The notes beneath the pieces are model-generated. The model was not told the DNA's origin, ran no database searches, and saw only the letters and a list, made by a program, of their open reading frames with translations. A stretch of DNA of 64,000 nucleotides. Origin: Hippopus hippopus (lineage: Eukaryota > Mollusca > Bivalvia > Cardiida > Cardiidae). The DNA lies in the NCBI GenBank assembly GCA_946811185.2, contig OX328099.1, positions 19,619,859 through 19,683,858 on the forward strand. The letters run 5' to 3'. This document shows, piece by piece, positions 22,757-32,869 of the stretch. Made by a program: the position numbers and the translations under genes. The number at the start of each line of letters is the position of its first letter. Position 1 is the stretch's first letter.

Positions 22757-23007
22757 GTTGTGTAACAGCTTAGGTCATATCATGGCGGTAAGCGCACCTA
22801 TGCATGTGTTTCCTGGCTTTCTCAAACCAACACTGACACAACTTTCTCTCAAAGCCACTGACTACTTTTCTCACATGCATCAGAGGTGAGAGGTGAAAAA
22901 AACGCCTGACAGAAAGTTTGCTTCAACTGGGTATCAAACCTGCAACCAGCAGGTCACGAGTCAGATACGCAGTCAGATATACTCACCACTGAGCTAACCG
23001 GCCAAGC
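22757..23007 (-). mobile_element. tRNA-headed SINE, minus orientation
   Basis: The tail (AACAGCTTAGGTCATATCAT) comes first. The head ends with the A-box complement CCACTGAGCTAACCGGCC. Same subfamily as 19327. Confidence 0.82.
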
Positions 23008-23021
23008 AAAATTACTCTTGG

Positions 23022-23203
23022 ACTGGCCGTCTAAACCAGTAGGCTTGTATGTATTTCCTTGGTTTCACCAATACTAGGCTGGGGCTCTGAAGTGTCTCGC
23101 CCAAGGACACTCCCGTGAAAAACCCAGTGGATTCAGTGAGGCTCAAACCTGAGGCCTCCAGGTCACAAATCCTACACTTTACCACTGAGCCACGCAGGAC
23201 CCC
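23022..23203 (-). mobile_element. SINE, minus orientation, 41459 subfamily
   Basis: Contains GACACTCCCGTGAAAAACCC and the head complement CCACTGAGCCACGCAGGACC. It lies directly behind the preceding SINE. Confidence 0.8.
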
Positions 23204-23211
23204 TTCAAAAA

Positions 23212-23297
23212 AAAACCATCATTTGAGACATATTTAATGTGTCGTCTGCAACTTTTGGATTGTCCTAGAATTTTGTCATCTGGCGAAGAGTTACTCT
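23212..23297 (-). mobile_element. TTAA-MITE, L arm only
   Basis: CCATCATTTGAGACATATTT to GTCATCTGGCGAAGAGTTA. The rest is missing at the SINE boundary. Confidence 0.7.
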
Positions 23298-23524
23298 TAA
23301 CCAGACAACAAAAAAAGACTTAGTGTGTTTAAATTAAAAGTATTTGGAGACAACAGCTTAAACAAGGTTCAAATGATGGAATTTGCCTTTGATAGAGTAG
23401 GAAACATTGTGCGAAAAAGAGAAAATGCTGGTTACCAGCATTTTCTCTTTTTCTCATAATGTTTTCAAAAGGCTTCTTCCTCAGGGTTGTTGTGAAAACT
23501 CAGGATTGTGTGGTAAAGAGTTAA
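23291..23524 (+). mobile_element. TTAA-MITE, full length, diverged left arm
   Basis: Core TGCTGGTTACCAGCATTTTC. Right arm CTTCCTCAGGGTTGTTGTG. Ends GAGTTAA. Confidence 0.85.
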
Positions 23525-23606
23525 GAGTGTTTATGGTACAATTACAGTTGCTAGACACCGCTATTATCTTGCAGGACGGCTGCAGAGGGAAAAGAGGCAG
23601 TCCAAC

Positions 23607-23845
23607 TTTGACCCTTTCTCAGACGACAAAGTTTTAGACTTATTCAAATTCAAAGCATGTCTCAGCTTTTGACAAGAAATCAAATGTGGCCCTAAATGAT
23701 GGAACTGGCTTGTAAAAGGGTGGAAAACAGTTTTGGAAAAGGAGAAAATGCTAGTAATCAGCAGTTTCTCCTTTTCTTACGATGTTTTTAATGGCTTTTT
23801 ACCTCAGAGTTGGTAAAACACTGTGTTGTATGTTAAAGGTTTAAC
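23607..23845 (+). mobile_element. TTAA-MITE, diverged
   Basis: Left end CCCTTTCTCAGACGACAAAG. The core CTAGTAATCAGCAG is altered. Confidence 0.75.
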
Positions 23846-23849
23846 CCTT

Positions 23850-23965
23850 CTGATTCTAGGTGTGCCATTGGGGGTTTTTTTTGTGGCAGAGTGGAACAAG
23901 ATCAGGCTTTGCAGAAGGTGCAGTCTGATCATGAATTCTCTCTGTCCCATTACGTGAAATATTGC
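23850..23965. repeat. 'AGATCAGGCTTTGCAG' palindromic element
   Basis: Imperfect pair AGATCAGGCTTTGCAG / GTGCAGTCTGATCATG. Confidence 0.55.
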
Positions 23966-24000
23966 CCTTTTATGAAGTTTGAAATTTGCAATATTTGGTT

Positions 24001-24955
24001 TTTAGCTCCACTGGCCGAAGGCCAGAGAGCTATTGTCATGGCGTTGTGTCCGTCGTGCGTCCGTTCGTCCGTGCGTGCGTCCGTAAACTTTTTCTTTAAA
24101 AAACTTCTCCTCAGAAACTATTGACTGGATTTTTACCAAATTTCACAGGAATGTTCCTTTGGTGGTCCTCTTTCAAATTCCTTCAAATAATTGTGTTCCA
24201 TGAAGAATTCTGGTTGCCATGGCAACCAAAGTAAAAAACCTTTAAAAATCTTCTCCTCCCAAACCGCTATTTGGATAGCATTATTATTTTGCAGGAATGT
24301 TCCTTAGATACAGGTTTACAGAATTCCTTAAAAAAAAAAAAGATCTGTCAAAAAACATGGCTTTTATGGGAGACTCATTTTCCTTTTATGGTATAAAGTA
24401 AAATGTTTGAAAAATTTCTTCTCTAAAACTATTCATTGGATTTCATTGTTGTTTTGCAGGTAAGTTCCTATGGTGGTTGTCTACCAAATTGTTTCTTCAG
24501 TGAGCTAGCGAGCTATTGTCATGGCATTGTGTCCGTCGTGCGTGCGTCCGTCCATCCGTTCGTTCGTCCATTCGTCCGTGCGTGCGTCCGTAAACTTTTT
24601 CTTTAAAAAACTTCTCCTCAGAAACTATTGACTGGATTTTTACCAAATTTCACAGGAATGTTCCTTTGGTGGTCCTCTTTCAAATTCCTTCAAATAATTG
24701 TGTTCCATGAAGAATTCTGGTTGCCATGGCAACCAAAGTAAAAAACCTTTAAAAATCTTCTCCTCCCAAACCGCTATTTGGATTTCATTGTTGTTTTGCA
24801 GGTAAGTTCCTATGGTGGTTGTCTACCAAATTGTTTCTTCAGTGAGCTAAAATGCAGGATTGAATGATAATTGTTAAAAACTTCCTTTCGCCATTATAGA
24901 AATAACAGGCCTGTGGAGCGATACAGGCGCTCAAGCGCCTCTAGTTTACTATTTA
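24001..24955 (+). mobile_element. 'TTTAGCTCCACTGGCC' element with internal duplication
   Basis: The head hairpin CTGGCCGAAGGCCAG is followed by a (TCCG/TGCG)n tract and ~165 bp internal units (AAACTTCTCCTCAGAAACTA...). It closes 'CTGTGGAGCGATACAGGCGC' and a CAAGCGCCTCTAGTTT hairpin. A 206-bp segment at 24071-24276 is repeated exactly at 24578-24783, and a 70-bp segment at 24438-24507 repeats at 24780-24849. Hairpins at both ends and AT-flanking suggest a Helitron/Helentron-like non-autonomous element (inference). Confidence 0.7.
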
Positions 24956-24969
24956 ATGAAAATTTTATT

Positions 24970-25118
24970 TGTTAAGCCTTCAGCAAAGGGCAAAATAATT
25001 ACCTTTTCTAAACTTCAAGTATTTGCAGATAACAAATCAAAATATTTTTTACTCATATGGTTGAAAGTGCTTGTTACCGGCATTTTCTCTTTTGCCCACA
25101 ATGTTTTCAAAAGCCATT
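24970..25118 (+). mobile_element. TTAA-MITE, left part, split by 2.3 kb insertion
   Basis: Reads from AAGCCTTCAGCAAAGGGCAA through core GCTTGTTACCGGCATTTTCT to TTTTCAAAAGCCA. Its expected right end appears at 27452. Confidence 0.75.
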
Positions 25119-26547
25119 TTTAGCTCCACTGGCCGAAGGCCAGCGGGCTTATGTCATGGCCTGTTGTCTGTCGTGCGTCCGTCCGTCCGTCAGTCCGTCC
25201 GTCCGTCCATCCGTTAACTTTTTTTTAAAACGTCTTCTTCTCTGAAACTACCCATCCAATTTTGATGAAACTTCACAGAAATGATCCTGCCATGGTCCTC
25301 TTCAGAATTTCTTGAAAGAATTTAATTCCTTCAAAAACTCTGGTTGCCATGGCAACAAAACTGAAAAATTTTGAAAATCTTTGAAAATCTTCTTGGCTGA
25401 AACCGTAAGGCCAAGGGCTACCAAATTTGGCATGTAGCTTTATCTAGTGGACCTCTACCAAGTTTCTTCAATTTATAGCCCTGGGGTCAAAATTGGCCCC
25501 GCCCTGGGGGTTACAAGTTATACATGGGCTTATTTAGGGAGAACTTTAAAATTCCTCTTCTACCTAGCCATAGGGCCTAGAGCTACCAAATTTGGCATGT
25601 AGCTTTATCTAGTGGACCTCTGCCAAGATTGTTCAAATTATAGCCCTGGGGTCAAATTAGGCCCTGCCCGGGGGTAACAAGTTTTACATGGGCTTATATA
25701 ACAAGTTTTACATGGGCTTATATAGGGAGAACTTTAAAATTCTTCTTTGACCTAGCCATGGGGCCTAGGGCGACCAAATTTGGCATGTAGCTTTATCTAG
25801 TGGACCTGTACCAAGGGTGTCCAAATTATAGCCGAGGGTCAAATTTGACTTCGCTCCGGGGGGTAACATGTTTTACATGGGCGGGCTTATATAGGAAAAT
25901 CTTTCGCATCTAGCTATAAGGGCTAGGGCTATCAAATTTTGCATTTAGCTTTATCTAGGGGGTCTCTATCAAGGGTGCCCAAATTATAGCCCAGGGGGTC
26001 AAATGTAGCCCCACCCCAGGGGGTCACAAGTTCTACATGGTCTTATGTAAGGAAACTTTAATAATCTACTTGTACATAGCCATATTTAGGCCTAGGGCTA
26101 CCAAATTTTGCATGTAACTTTATATAATGGGCCTCTACCAAGGGGGCCCAAATTTTAACTTTTGGGGGTCAAGTTTGACTCCACACCAGGGGTCACAAGT
26201 TTTACATTGGCTTTTATAGTGAAAACTTGATAAACCTGTGTCATGGATCACATATTTTACAGGGCCTTTTATTCAGCAAACTTGTTTTACATGACTTTTT
26301 ATTGGGCAAGATTAAAAAATCTTTTTGTTTATAACCACACATTCTAGTTTCATATTGTAGGTCTGGGGTCAAAATTGCCTTCATTCCAGGGATCGCAAGT
26401 TTAACATGGGCTTCAAAATATTGTCACTTCAATTTAAACATTAATCAAGGGAAATAACTCTTTTTATGAAAGATAAAGTTCGTTACTATTTACCTCCCTT
26501 GATTATCAAGCTGCAGTGATACATGATTGGTGCTAGACAAGTTTTTT
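25119..26547 (+). mobile_element. 'TTTAGCTCCACTGGCC' element with ~165 bp tandem units
   Basis: Head TAGCTCCACTGGCCGAAGGC and a (TCCG)n tract at 25170-25212, then about five units with 'CCAAATTTGGCATGTAGCTT', 'TCTAGTGGACCTCTACCAAG' and 'ATTATAGCCCTGGGGTCAAA' (25400-26250). A 24-bp duplication of CAAGTTTTACATGGGCTTAT sits at 25677-25724. The 3' end is unclear. Confidence 0.7.
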
Positions 26548-26622
26548 AGCTCCACTGGCCGAAGGCCAGCAGGCTTATGTTATGGCCCGTTGTCCGTTGT
26601 GCGTCCATCCGTAAGTTAACTT
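26548..26622 (+). mobile_element. Second 'TTTAGCTCCACTGGCC' head, truncated
   Basis: Head hairpin CTGGCCGAAGGCCAG and a short (TCCG)n tract. Broken by the next element. Confidence 0.7.
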
Positions 26623-27451
26623 TTTAGCTCACTAGAGCACAACGTGCTCAAGGGGAGCTTTTAGGATCACCTGGTGTCAGTCGTGCGTCGTGTGTCGTCA
26701 ACAATTCTTTAAACATCAACTCCTCCTAAACCACTGGGCGGATTTGGACCAAACTTGGCTGGAATGTTCCTTGGAAGGTCCTCTTTAAAAACTGTTCACA
26801 GAATTTGATTTCATCAAAAACTCTGGTTGCCATTGCAACCAAATGGAATTTTTTAGGGAATTCTTTAAAAATCTTCTCCTCTGAAACCACGGGTCAGATT
26901 TTGAAATAATTTCACAGATATGCTCCTTGGGTGACCCTTTTTAAAAATTGTTCGTAAAATTTTGATCCGTCAAAAAATGTGGCTCTGGTGAATGGGGGCT
27001 TCTTGCACCATATAGAAATGAAGGAATTCTTCAAAATTCTTCTTCTCTGAAACCGCTTGTCAGATTTCGAAATAATTTCACAGGATTGTTCCTTGGGTGA
27101 CCCTTTTCAAAAACTGTTAGTAAAATTTTGATCCATCAAAAAACGTGGCTCTGGTGAATGGGGGCTTCTTGCACTATACAGAAATGAAGGAATTCTTTAA
27201 AAATCTTCTCCTCTGAAACAGCAGGTCAGATTTTGAAATAATTTCACAGGATTGTTGCTTGGGTGACCTTTTTCAAAAATTGTTCGTAAAATTTTGATCC
27301 GTCAAAAAATGTGGCTCTGGTGAATGGGGGCTACTTGCACTATATGGAAATTTAGAAATTCTTAAAAATTCTTCTTCTCTGAAACGACTGGTCAGAATAT
27401 TACTTAATAGCCAGTGGAGCGATACAGGGCCATCATGGCCCTCTTGTTTTT
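26623..27451 (+). mobile_element. 'TTTAGCTCACTAGAGC' element
   Basis: The head has hairpin GAGCACAACGTGCTC. Three ~160 bp units follow (GGTCAGATTTTGAAATAATT...TTGGGTGACCCTTTT). It closes GCCAGTGGAGCGATACAGG and the hairpin GGGCCATCATGGCCC then CTCTTGTTTT. This is the most complete member of this class in the window. Confidence 0.78.
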
Positions 27452-27492
27452 TAAGGGACCTTAAACCACTCAATTGTTTGATAAAGTGTTAA
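27452..27492 (+). mobile_element. TTAA-MITE right end, rest of the copy at 24970
   Basis: GGGACCTTAAACCACTCAAT then TTTGATAAAGTGTTAA is the expected right arm missing from 24970-25118. Confidence 0.7.
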
Positions 27493-27519
27493 GGGTAAGC
27501 TTTTAAATCTTTGATAAAG

Positions 27520-27700
27520 GATCCTATGTTTAATAATCCAGAAGAAGAGGACTTTCGTAAAGACTGCTGGAAAAGCAGACAATACTTTTAACTTTCCTAC
27601 TTATTCTGCTCTACGATAGAGGCATCAGTTGAGCCAGAATTTATTTTTCTCTGCTAAAGTTTCAATATGGACAGTGCTACTAATTTTGTCATCTGGTTAA
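27520..27700 (-). mobile_element. TTAA-MITE, strongly decayed
   Basis: GAAGAAGAGGACTTTCGTAA and the L end TAATTTTGTCATCTGGTTAA remain. Confidence 0.55.
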
Positions 27701-27927
27701 CTCTATACTACATAATCCAAACTTTAAACGGCCCAGAGAAAGAAAGCTTCTTAAAAACATTGTAGAAAAAGCAGAAAATACTGGTAACCAGCATTTTCTC
27801 CTTTTCTTACAATGTTTTCTACCCTTTCCAAAACAAATTTCAATGTTTGAGTCACAAATTTTTTTGTCGTCTGCAAATGCTTTCCATTTGGACAAGTCTA
27901 AAATTTTGTCGTTTGGTAAAGAGTTAA
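27697..27927 (-). mobile_element. TTAA-MITE, full length, shares TTAA with previous
   Basis: Starts TTAACTCTATACTACATAAT. L arm TTTGGACAAGTCTAAAATTT. Ends GAGTTAA. Confidence 0.88.
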
Positions 27928-28135
27928 AAAAGAGATAATCAGATGTTATCTGACAGTGTCACACAATACTTCTGGGATAGATTCATGTGGGTGTCGCAGA
28001 CTGGAAGTGCATGTCGCTGGTGTCAGTAATTTCTCTGATTAACCGTGTTATTTAAGGAGGACATTGGCATTATGTTTAACAGTTTTCTGTGCTCACTTAC
28101 ATCATTTTGTGATATGATTTTTTTTCTTGTATAAA
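27928..28135. other. Unassigned spacer
   Basis: Nothing recognised. Confidence 0.4.
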
Positions 28136-28357
28136 TTATTCCTTTTACCAAACAGTCATGTGTTAAACAAAATTGATGAAGAGCTTTTGAAAACATTGGA
28201 GGAAAAAGGAGAAAATGCTAACATTTTCTCCTTTTTCCACAATGTTTTCTTAACTTCACCCACATTCAATTTTTAAGTTATATTTACCGGTAATTTGCTG
28301 TCTGCAAATGTCAGCTTTCAATTTGGGCTAGTGTAAAATTTTAAGATGTGGTTAAAA
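28136..28357 (-). mobile_element. TTAA-MITE, short core
   Basis: Core centre reduced to AAATGCTAACATTTTC. The L arm holds a small insertion (GTCAGC). Confidence 0.8.
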
Positions 28358-29019
28358 GACTTTAGTTGTCAGTCTTTTGAATATGTCTTGGAGAATGCCT
28401 TAACTCGCTGCTCAACAAATTTGCTGCCGAAAACCAGCATGACTTTAGGTTTTATAATTTTGTACATCTGATTACATTGTGGTAAGAGGAGAAATTGGTC
28501 ATTATGGTCTGTTCTTAAGACAAGTTGAATTTTCTGTCTCAATTGTAACAGGTAATTTGTCTCAATACTTTCTGCGATTACTATTGAACTGTGCTGCAGT
28601 AGACCACAGTCATTATGTACAAAAGTAATCAAAGTACTGAAAGTACTAATAGAAGGTGATGCTAGAAATTTGCTAGCAAATAGGTTTTAACAGTGGATCA
28701 ATTCATTAAAAATTTCAGTCATCTGATGGTTGATAACATCTTTTTCTCAGATTTGTGTAATTTTTTTTAGAGTCTGCTCAACAGCAATAACCAGTATAAA
28801 TGTTGATTTTTAACTTTATTGATCACAGGTCTACATATGGCTTGGGGACTGTAAAAAACGCAGACAATATAGAACATAGAGTTAAGCAGACAAAATACAC
28901 AAAAAAGGGTAATGGAACAGGTGATAAAACGCAGACAATATAGAAAAAGAAGGGCTATATGCAAAACGAAGACAAAAAAGTTCAAGAAGGTTTTCTAAAA
29001 TACCTGCAGCTCCACAATT
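28358..29019. other. Gene-free stretch with retroelement-like scrap
   Basis: Besides the segment at 28773, a 20-bp direct repeat (AAAACGCAGACAATATAGAA) occurs at 28855 and 28926. The minus-strand frames are low-complexity hydrophobic and not called. Confidence 0.4.
28773..28835 (-). repeat. Second copy of the segment upstream of gag
   Basis: It contains 'AACAGCAATAACCAGTAT' and 'TTTTTAACTTTATTGATCAC', matching the sequence beside the gag relic. It could be a solo-LTR fragment or another gypsy remnant. Confidence 0.35.
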
Positions 29020-29294
29020 TGCCTAGACCAAATTGGAATATTTTCTCGTTTAATATGGTGCAACTACATATAAACCATCTTATTTAACTTAAACACCGAC
29101 ATAAAAGAAGTTTAATCAGAAATTCTGAGTAAGATTAAATTTTGAAATCTTTGCACTTTAGGGAAAAAAAAAAAATGCAATGTGGAAAACGGAGCAATCT
29201 CAGTTGTAAACAGGTGGATTAATATGATTAAAAAAATTTGGAAAAGAATCCATTTTGGTCTACACAAAATTATAATTCTAATTTGGTCTAGGCA
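29020..29294. mobile_element. 275-bp element with 20-bp terminal inverted repeats
   Basis: TGCCTAGACCAAATTGGAAT on the left; the reverse complement of the right end is TGCCTAGACCAAATTAGAAT, one mismatch. No coding capacity. No second copy in the window, so class and target duplication are undetermined. Confidence 0.6.
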
Positions 29295-29345
29295 GATTCC
29301 AGATCTGCCTGGGCAGATTCCAGATCTGCCTAGATTCCGATCTGG
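29283..29345 (+). repeat. Short tandem repeat of GGCAGATTCCAGATCTGCCT
   Basis: Two exact units and a third partial one (TAGATTCCGATCTGGCC). Each unit is itself self-complementary. Confidence 0.75.
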
Positions 29346-29954
29346 CCTAAGACATATACATGTGTCAAAAAAATTGTGAATTACTGATTATGGAAATGTT
29401 TGCAAATTCAAAACACTTATGGTATATTTGTGGTAAAACATGCAAACAGAAAATTTTACAAATTTTTCAAATTCGCAAAAATCACAGAAATTTCCACATC
29501 ACAATTTCCACTTATACAGTATCAGTAATGACCCATTTTGGTCACATATTGTGCGACTGCTCATATAATCATACATGTTAGTACACATGACACATGTCAG
29601 TTTCTTTAAAATTTTGTCCCCAATCTAATTTTATGAACACATCTTCCACTGTTGGTAACTCTGTATTGTCAGGTTTTAATACTCAGGCCTCTGTCAACTC
29701 TCAGAATTTGAGGAGAAGCTACTTCTCCGTAGCCTGAGAATTAGGAGAAGTTTTTCAAAATGGGGAGAAGTGGTCAGACTTTGAGAACTTTAGACAGACA
29801 TTAAAAACAGGATGTGAGCCGAGTTATACAAGGAAATAATAATATTTTAACAATTTAACAGTTTAATTAAATAGAAAACCATGTCAATACATGAAATTAT
29901 ATAATACTTTCTATCTATTTAATCAATATCCTAATTCCTATAAACAACTATTTA
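29346..29954. other. Gene-free stretch
   Basis: AT-rich; 'GAGGAGAAGCTACTTCTCC' at 29710 is a small inverted repeat. No exon recognised. Confidence 0.4.
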
Positions 29955-30047
29955 AATCTTTGCAACACAGCAAAGTTTTAGACCAGACCAAATTGAAAGC
30001 ATATGCAGATGACAAATAAAATGGGGCACAAATGACAGTATCTGTCT
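29955..30047 (+). mobile_element. TTAA-MITE, left arm only
   Basis: GTTTTAGACCAGACCAAATT to ACAAATGACAGTATCTGTCT; interrupted at the TTAA of the next copy. Confidence 0.75.
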
Positions 30048-30275
30048 TTAACTCTTTACCAAACCACAAAATTTTAGACTGGTACAAATTGAAAGCACTT
30101 GCAGATGACAAATTAAACGTAACTCAAAAATTGAAATTTGTTTCTAGCAGGGTAGAAAACATTATGGGAAAAGGAGAAAATGCTGGTTACCAGCATTTTC
30201 TCCTTTTCTGGCAATGTTTTCAAAAGGCTTCTATCTCAGGGTCGTAAAAACCAGGGATTGTTTGGTGAAGGGTAA
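30048..30275 (+). mobile_element. TTAA-MITE, full length
   Basis: 'CTCAAAAATTGAAATTTG' subfamily. The right arm GGGTCGTAAAAACCAGGGAT matches the copy at 58395. Confidence 0.9.
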
Positions 30276-30279
30276 AGAT

Positions 30280-30403
30280 TTTTAAAACAGTATAGGAAAA
30301 GAACAAAATGCTGGTTACCAACAATTCTTTCTTTTCCCACAGTGTTTTCAAAAGCCTTCCTCTTCAGGGTCTTTAAAACTCAGGACTGTGTGGTAAAGAG
30401 TTG
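30280..30403 (+). mobile_element. TTAA-MITE, right half
   Basis: Core AAAATGCTGGTTACCAACAA and right arm CTCAGGACTGTGTGGTAAAG. Confidence 0.78.
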
Positions 30404-30608
30404 AACATATTTATTGTTTCCCCAGCTCTATTCATACACTTTTTGGATGAAAAACATTATGGAAAGAGAACACATTACTTGGTTGAATAATGGTTTCCCT
30501 TGGCACATTTTTGTTATCTTTTTTCTTAAATCTTCCAAGCACTATTATTTCTAACATCCTGGACAGAATTTTTTGCTGAAAATCATTCTGTTTACCAGGT
30601 AAGATAAT

Positions 30609-30775
30609 TTCTTACTATCAAATTGAAAGCATTTGCAGCAGACAAATAATTTTATAGATAATGCCTTAAAGGATGTAAATAATGTTAAAAAGTAATGAAA
30701 ATATTTTGTCAAAAGGAGAAAAGCTTAGTACCAGCATTTTCTCCTATTGCCACTATGTTTTCAACTTTCTCATGG
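30609..30775. mobile_element. TTAA-MITE, decayed, mixed arms
   Basis: ATCAAATTGAAAGCATTTGC and a core AGCTTAGTACCAGCATTTTC; right arm unrecognisable. Confidence 0.5.
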
Positions 30776-30965
30776 TAAGAAAAACCCAGTTTCAATGAAA
30801 TTTAAGTAATAAGATTGTATCCTCAAGTTTGGCTTTACTTGTGGCAAAAGTCAACAAAGAGTTAGAACATAAGTAGAGACAGGAAAATGATTGCAACCCC
30901 CATTTTCTCCTTTTGCAACAATGTCTCAACTTTCTCATGGTATGTAAACCTCAGTATCAGGAAAT

Positions 30966-31189
30966 TTAACGCTTTACCTCACAATCCCGACTTTTAACGA
31001 CCTTAAGAATAAAAGCCTTTTAAAACATTGTAGGAAAGGGACAAAATGCTGGTTACCAGCATTTTCTCCTTTTCCCACAATGTTTTCTACCCTTCCCAGC
31101 ACAAATTTCAATTTTTTAGTCACATTTGTCATCTGCAAATACTTCCAATTTGAAGAAGTCTACAATTTTGTTGTTTGGTAAAGAGTTAA
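30966..31189 (-). mobile_element. TTAA-MITE, full length
   Basis: TTAACGCTTTACCTCACAAT end, perfect inner core. Inner arm 'AATTTTTTAGTCACATTTGT'. Confidence 0.9.
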
Positions 31190-31359
31190 GACTTGTCATG
31201 ACACAACTTACAAGAATACCTTTCCTAACTCTTAATATACATGTACCAGTCAAACCTTCTAGTTCAGTTTTTTAGAGAACCTGCAACCTTTCACAGGGCT
31301 GGTCAATACACTGATATTACCGTCTCTATCAACTTGGACAACTTTCAGTTTATGTATGG
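31190..31359. other. Unassigned spacer
   Basis: Nothing recognised. Confidence 0.4.
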
Positions 31360-31450
31360 GATAGAAAACGAGTGCCGTGGTATATGGGAAATATACACGA
31401 GCGTTAGCGAGTGTATATTTCCCATATATCACGGCACGAAATTTTCTATC
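31360..31450. repeat. Hairpin with ~40 bp arms and GC-rich loop
   Basis: GATAGAAAACGAGTGCCGTG and TATATGGGAAATATACAC pair with their mirror. The loop is GAGCGTTAGCGA. One-base offsets only. Confidence 0.88.
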
Positions 31451-31807
31451 TAACTTAGACCAGGTGACTGTTTATTCGTGCTTTTCATGTCAAATGTACA
31501 TGTGCGTATGAGATAAAAAGCTTGTTACAAAATGGAGTCATTCTGTTCATTGCAATGAAAGGTCTTGCACCAGATTCAAAAGAAACAAATAAAAGGTATA
31601 ATTTCTATCAAAATGCTCAATTATTCATTAGGATATTTAATCATGGTAAACCTCATTGTGGAGTGTTCAAGATCGAACTAGTATTTGTCTTCTATATTTT
31701 GAAAACGTTGCGTTTCGACTGAACTTTCTATTTTATTACGAAAAACATAGAATGTTTTTGAGAAATAATGTTCTTTTTTATCAAGTATGTTCAGTACATG
31801 AATTTCT
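31451..31807. other. Gene-free stretch
   Basis: No motif in the short frames here. Confidence 0.4.
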
Positions 31808-32070
31808 GCCCGGCCTGGTAGCTCAGTGGCTAGTGTATGTGACTTGTGAGCTGGTAGTTGCACGTCCGATACCCGTTTGCGGCAAGCTGTCTTTCCCTCG
31901 ATTTTTCGCTTTTCACCTCTGATGCATTTGAGAAAAGTAGACACTTGGAAAGAAAGTTTTTGTCAGTATTGATGTGAGAGGCCAGAGAGCATATGCATAG
32001 ATCCACTGACCGCCGTGATATGACCTTACAGCTATTAAAACAGTGTTAAACTCTTGTAAAAACAAACTCA
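31808..32070 (+). mobile_element. tRNA-headed SINE
   Basis: Head GCCTGGTAGCTCAGTGGC, B-box-like ACGTCCGATACCCG, body 'CACCTCTGATGCATTTGAG', tail 'AACAGTGTTAAACTCTTG'. More diverged than the 19327 copy. Confidence 0.82.
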
Positions 32071-32164
32071 AGGGCGCAGTGGAATTTCTTATTTTGTTTT
32101 TTTTTAGTTAAAATGAATTTTTACTTTTTTTTTAATTATAGAGAAAATTGCCTAGTTGTTTTGT

Positions 32165-32220
32165 TATGGTATGAGAAAGGCAGGAAACATATGCATAGGT
32201 TCATTGACCGCCGTGACATC
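32165..32220 (+). mobile_element. SINE body fragment
   Basis: GAGAAAGGCAGGAAACATAT and CATTGACCGCCGTGACATCA match the 3' body of the SINE just upstream. Confidence 0.6.
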
Positions 32221-32318
32221 ATCTAATACCAAAATTAGTTTTTTTCCTTACTGGAGTCTTATTTTTCTTCTGTCAAAAACACTCCACTGAAAAGGTTACT
32301 TTAGTAAATTGATAAGTA

Positions 32319-32377
32319 AGTGCAATACTATTCTAAGTGCTTGTATATTGTATATGCACTTAGAATGGTATTGCACT
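32319..32377. repeat. Hairpin, 22-bp arms
   Basis: AGTGCAATACTATTCTAAGT.. pairs with ..ACTTAGAATGGTATTGCACT across a 15-base TTGTATATTGTATAT loop, one G-T mismatch. Confidence 0.85.
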
Positions 32378-32869
32378 CACCCATCGAAATGCTGTATCCG
32401 ATCCCCAGAAGCATATTTTCCAAACTGTGTTATATCGCGACAGGTACATTTTGCTCTGACTCGATATTGCAAAGAAAACTTGTCGGAATTCACGTGCAGG
32501 ATATACTAGCATTGTATATCTAGATATACAACTGTGGGAGTTGTATCTTTGATATATATTTTTGAAATACTGATCGCTGATTGGTCATTTCGCTACATGC
32601 GTGGTCTAATACTTAGTTTACGCAAAGAACCCTTCAACCACTCAGCTAGAGACAACAAAGATAAGCTTGTACAGGAAAATTGTGAAGTTGCCCATTCAAA
32701 GTTTGGACTTTTTCCACTATATACTAGTCTTTGTAATTCTGTTTTAATTTTGTTCTCTAGTGCAACCCATACAGGTCTTGGTTTCCAAAATTTTGAAGGT
32801 GATCTAAGTGTGAAAATTGGCCATTCTCCCTCATTTTAATTTTCAGACTCCGCAAGTTTGATATTCATT
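32378..32869. other. Gene-free stretch
   Basis: A 101-codon + frame (32534-32839) with no recognised domain; its codon pattern is unconvincing, so not called as a gene. Confidence 0.4.
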
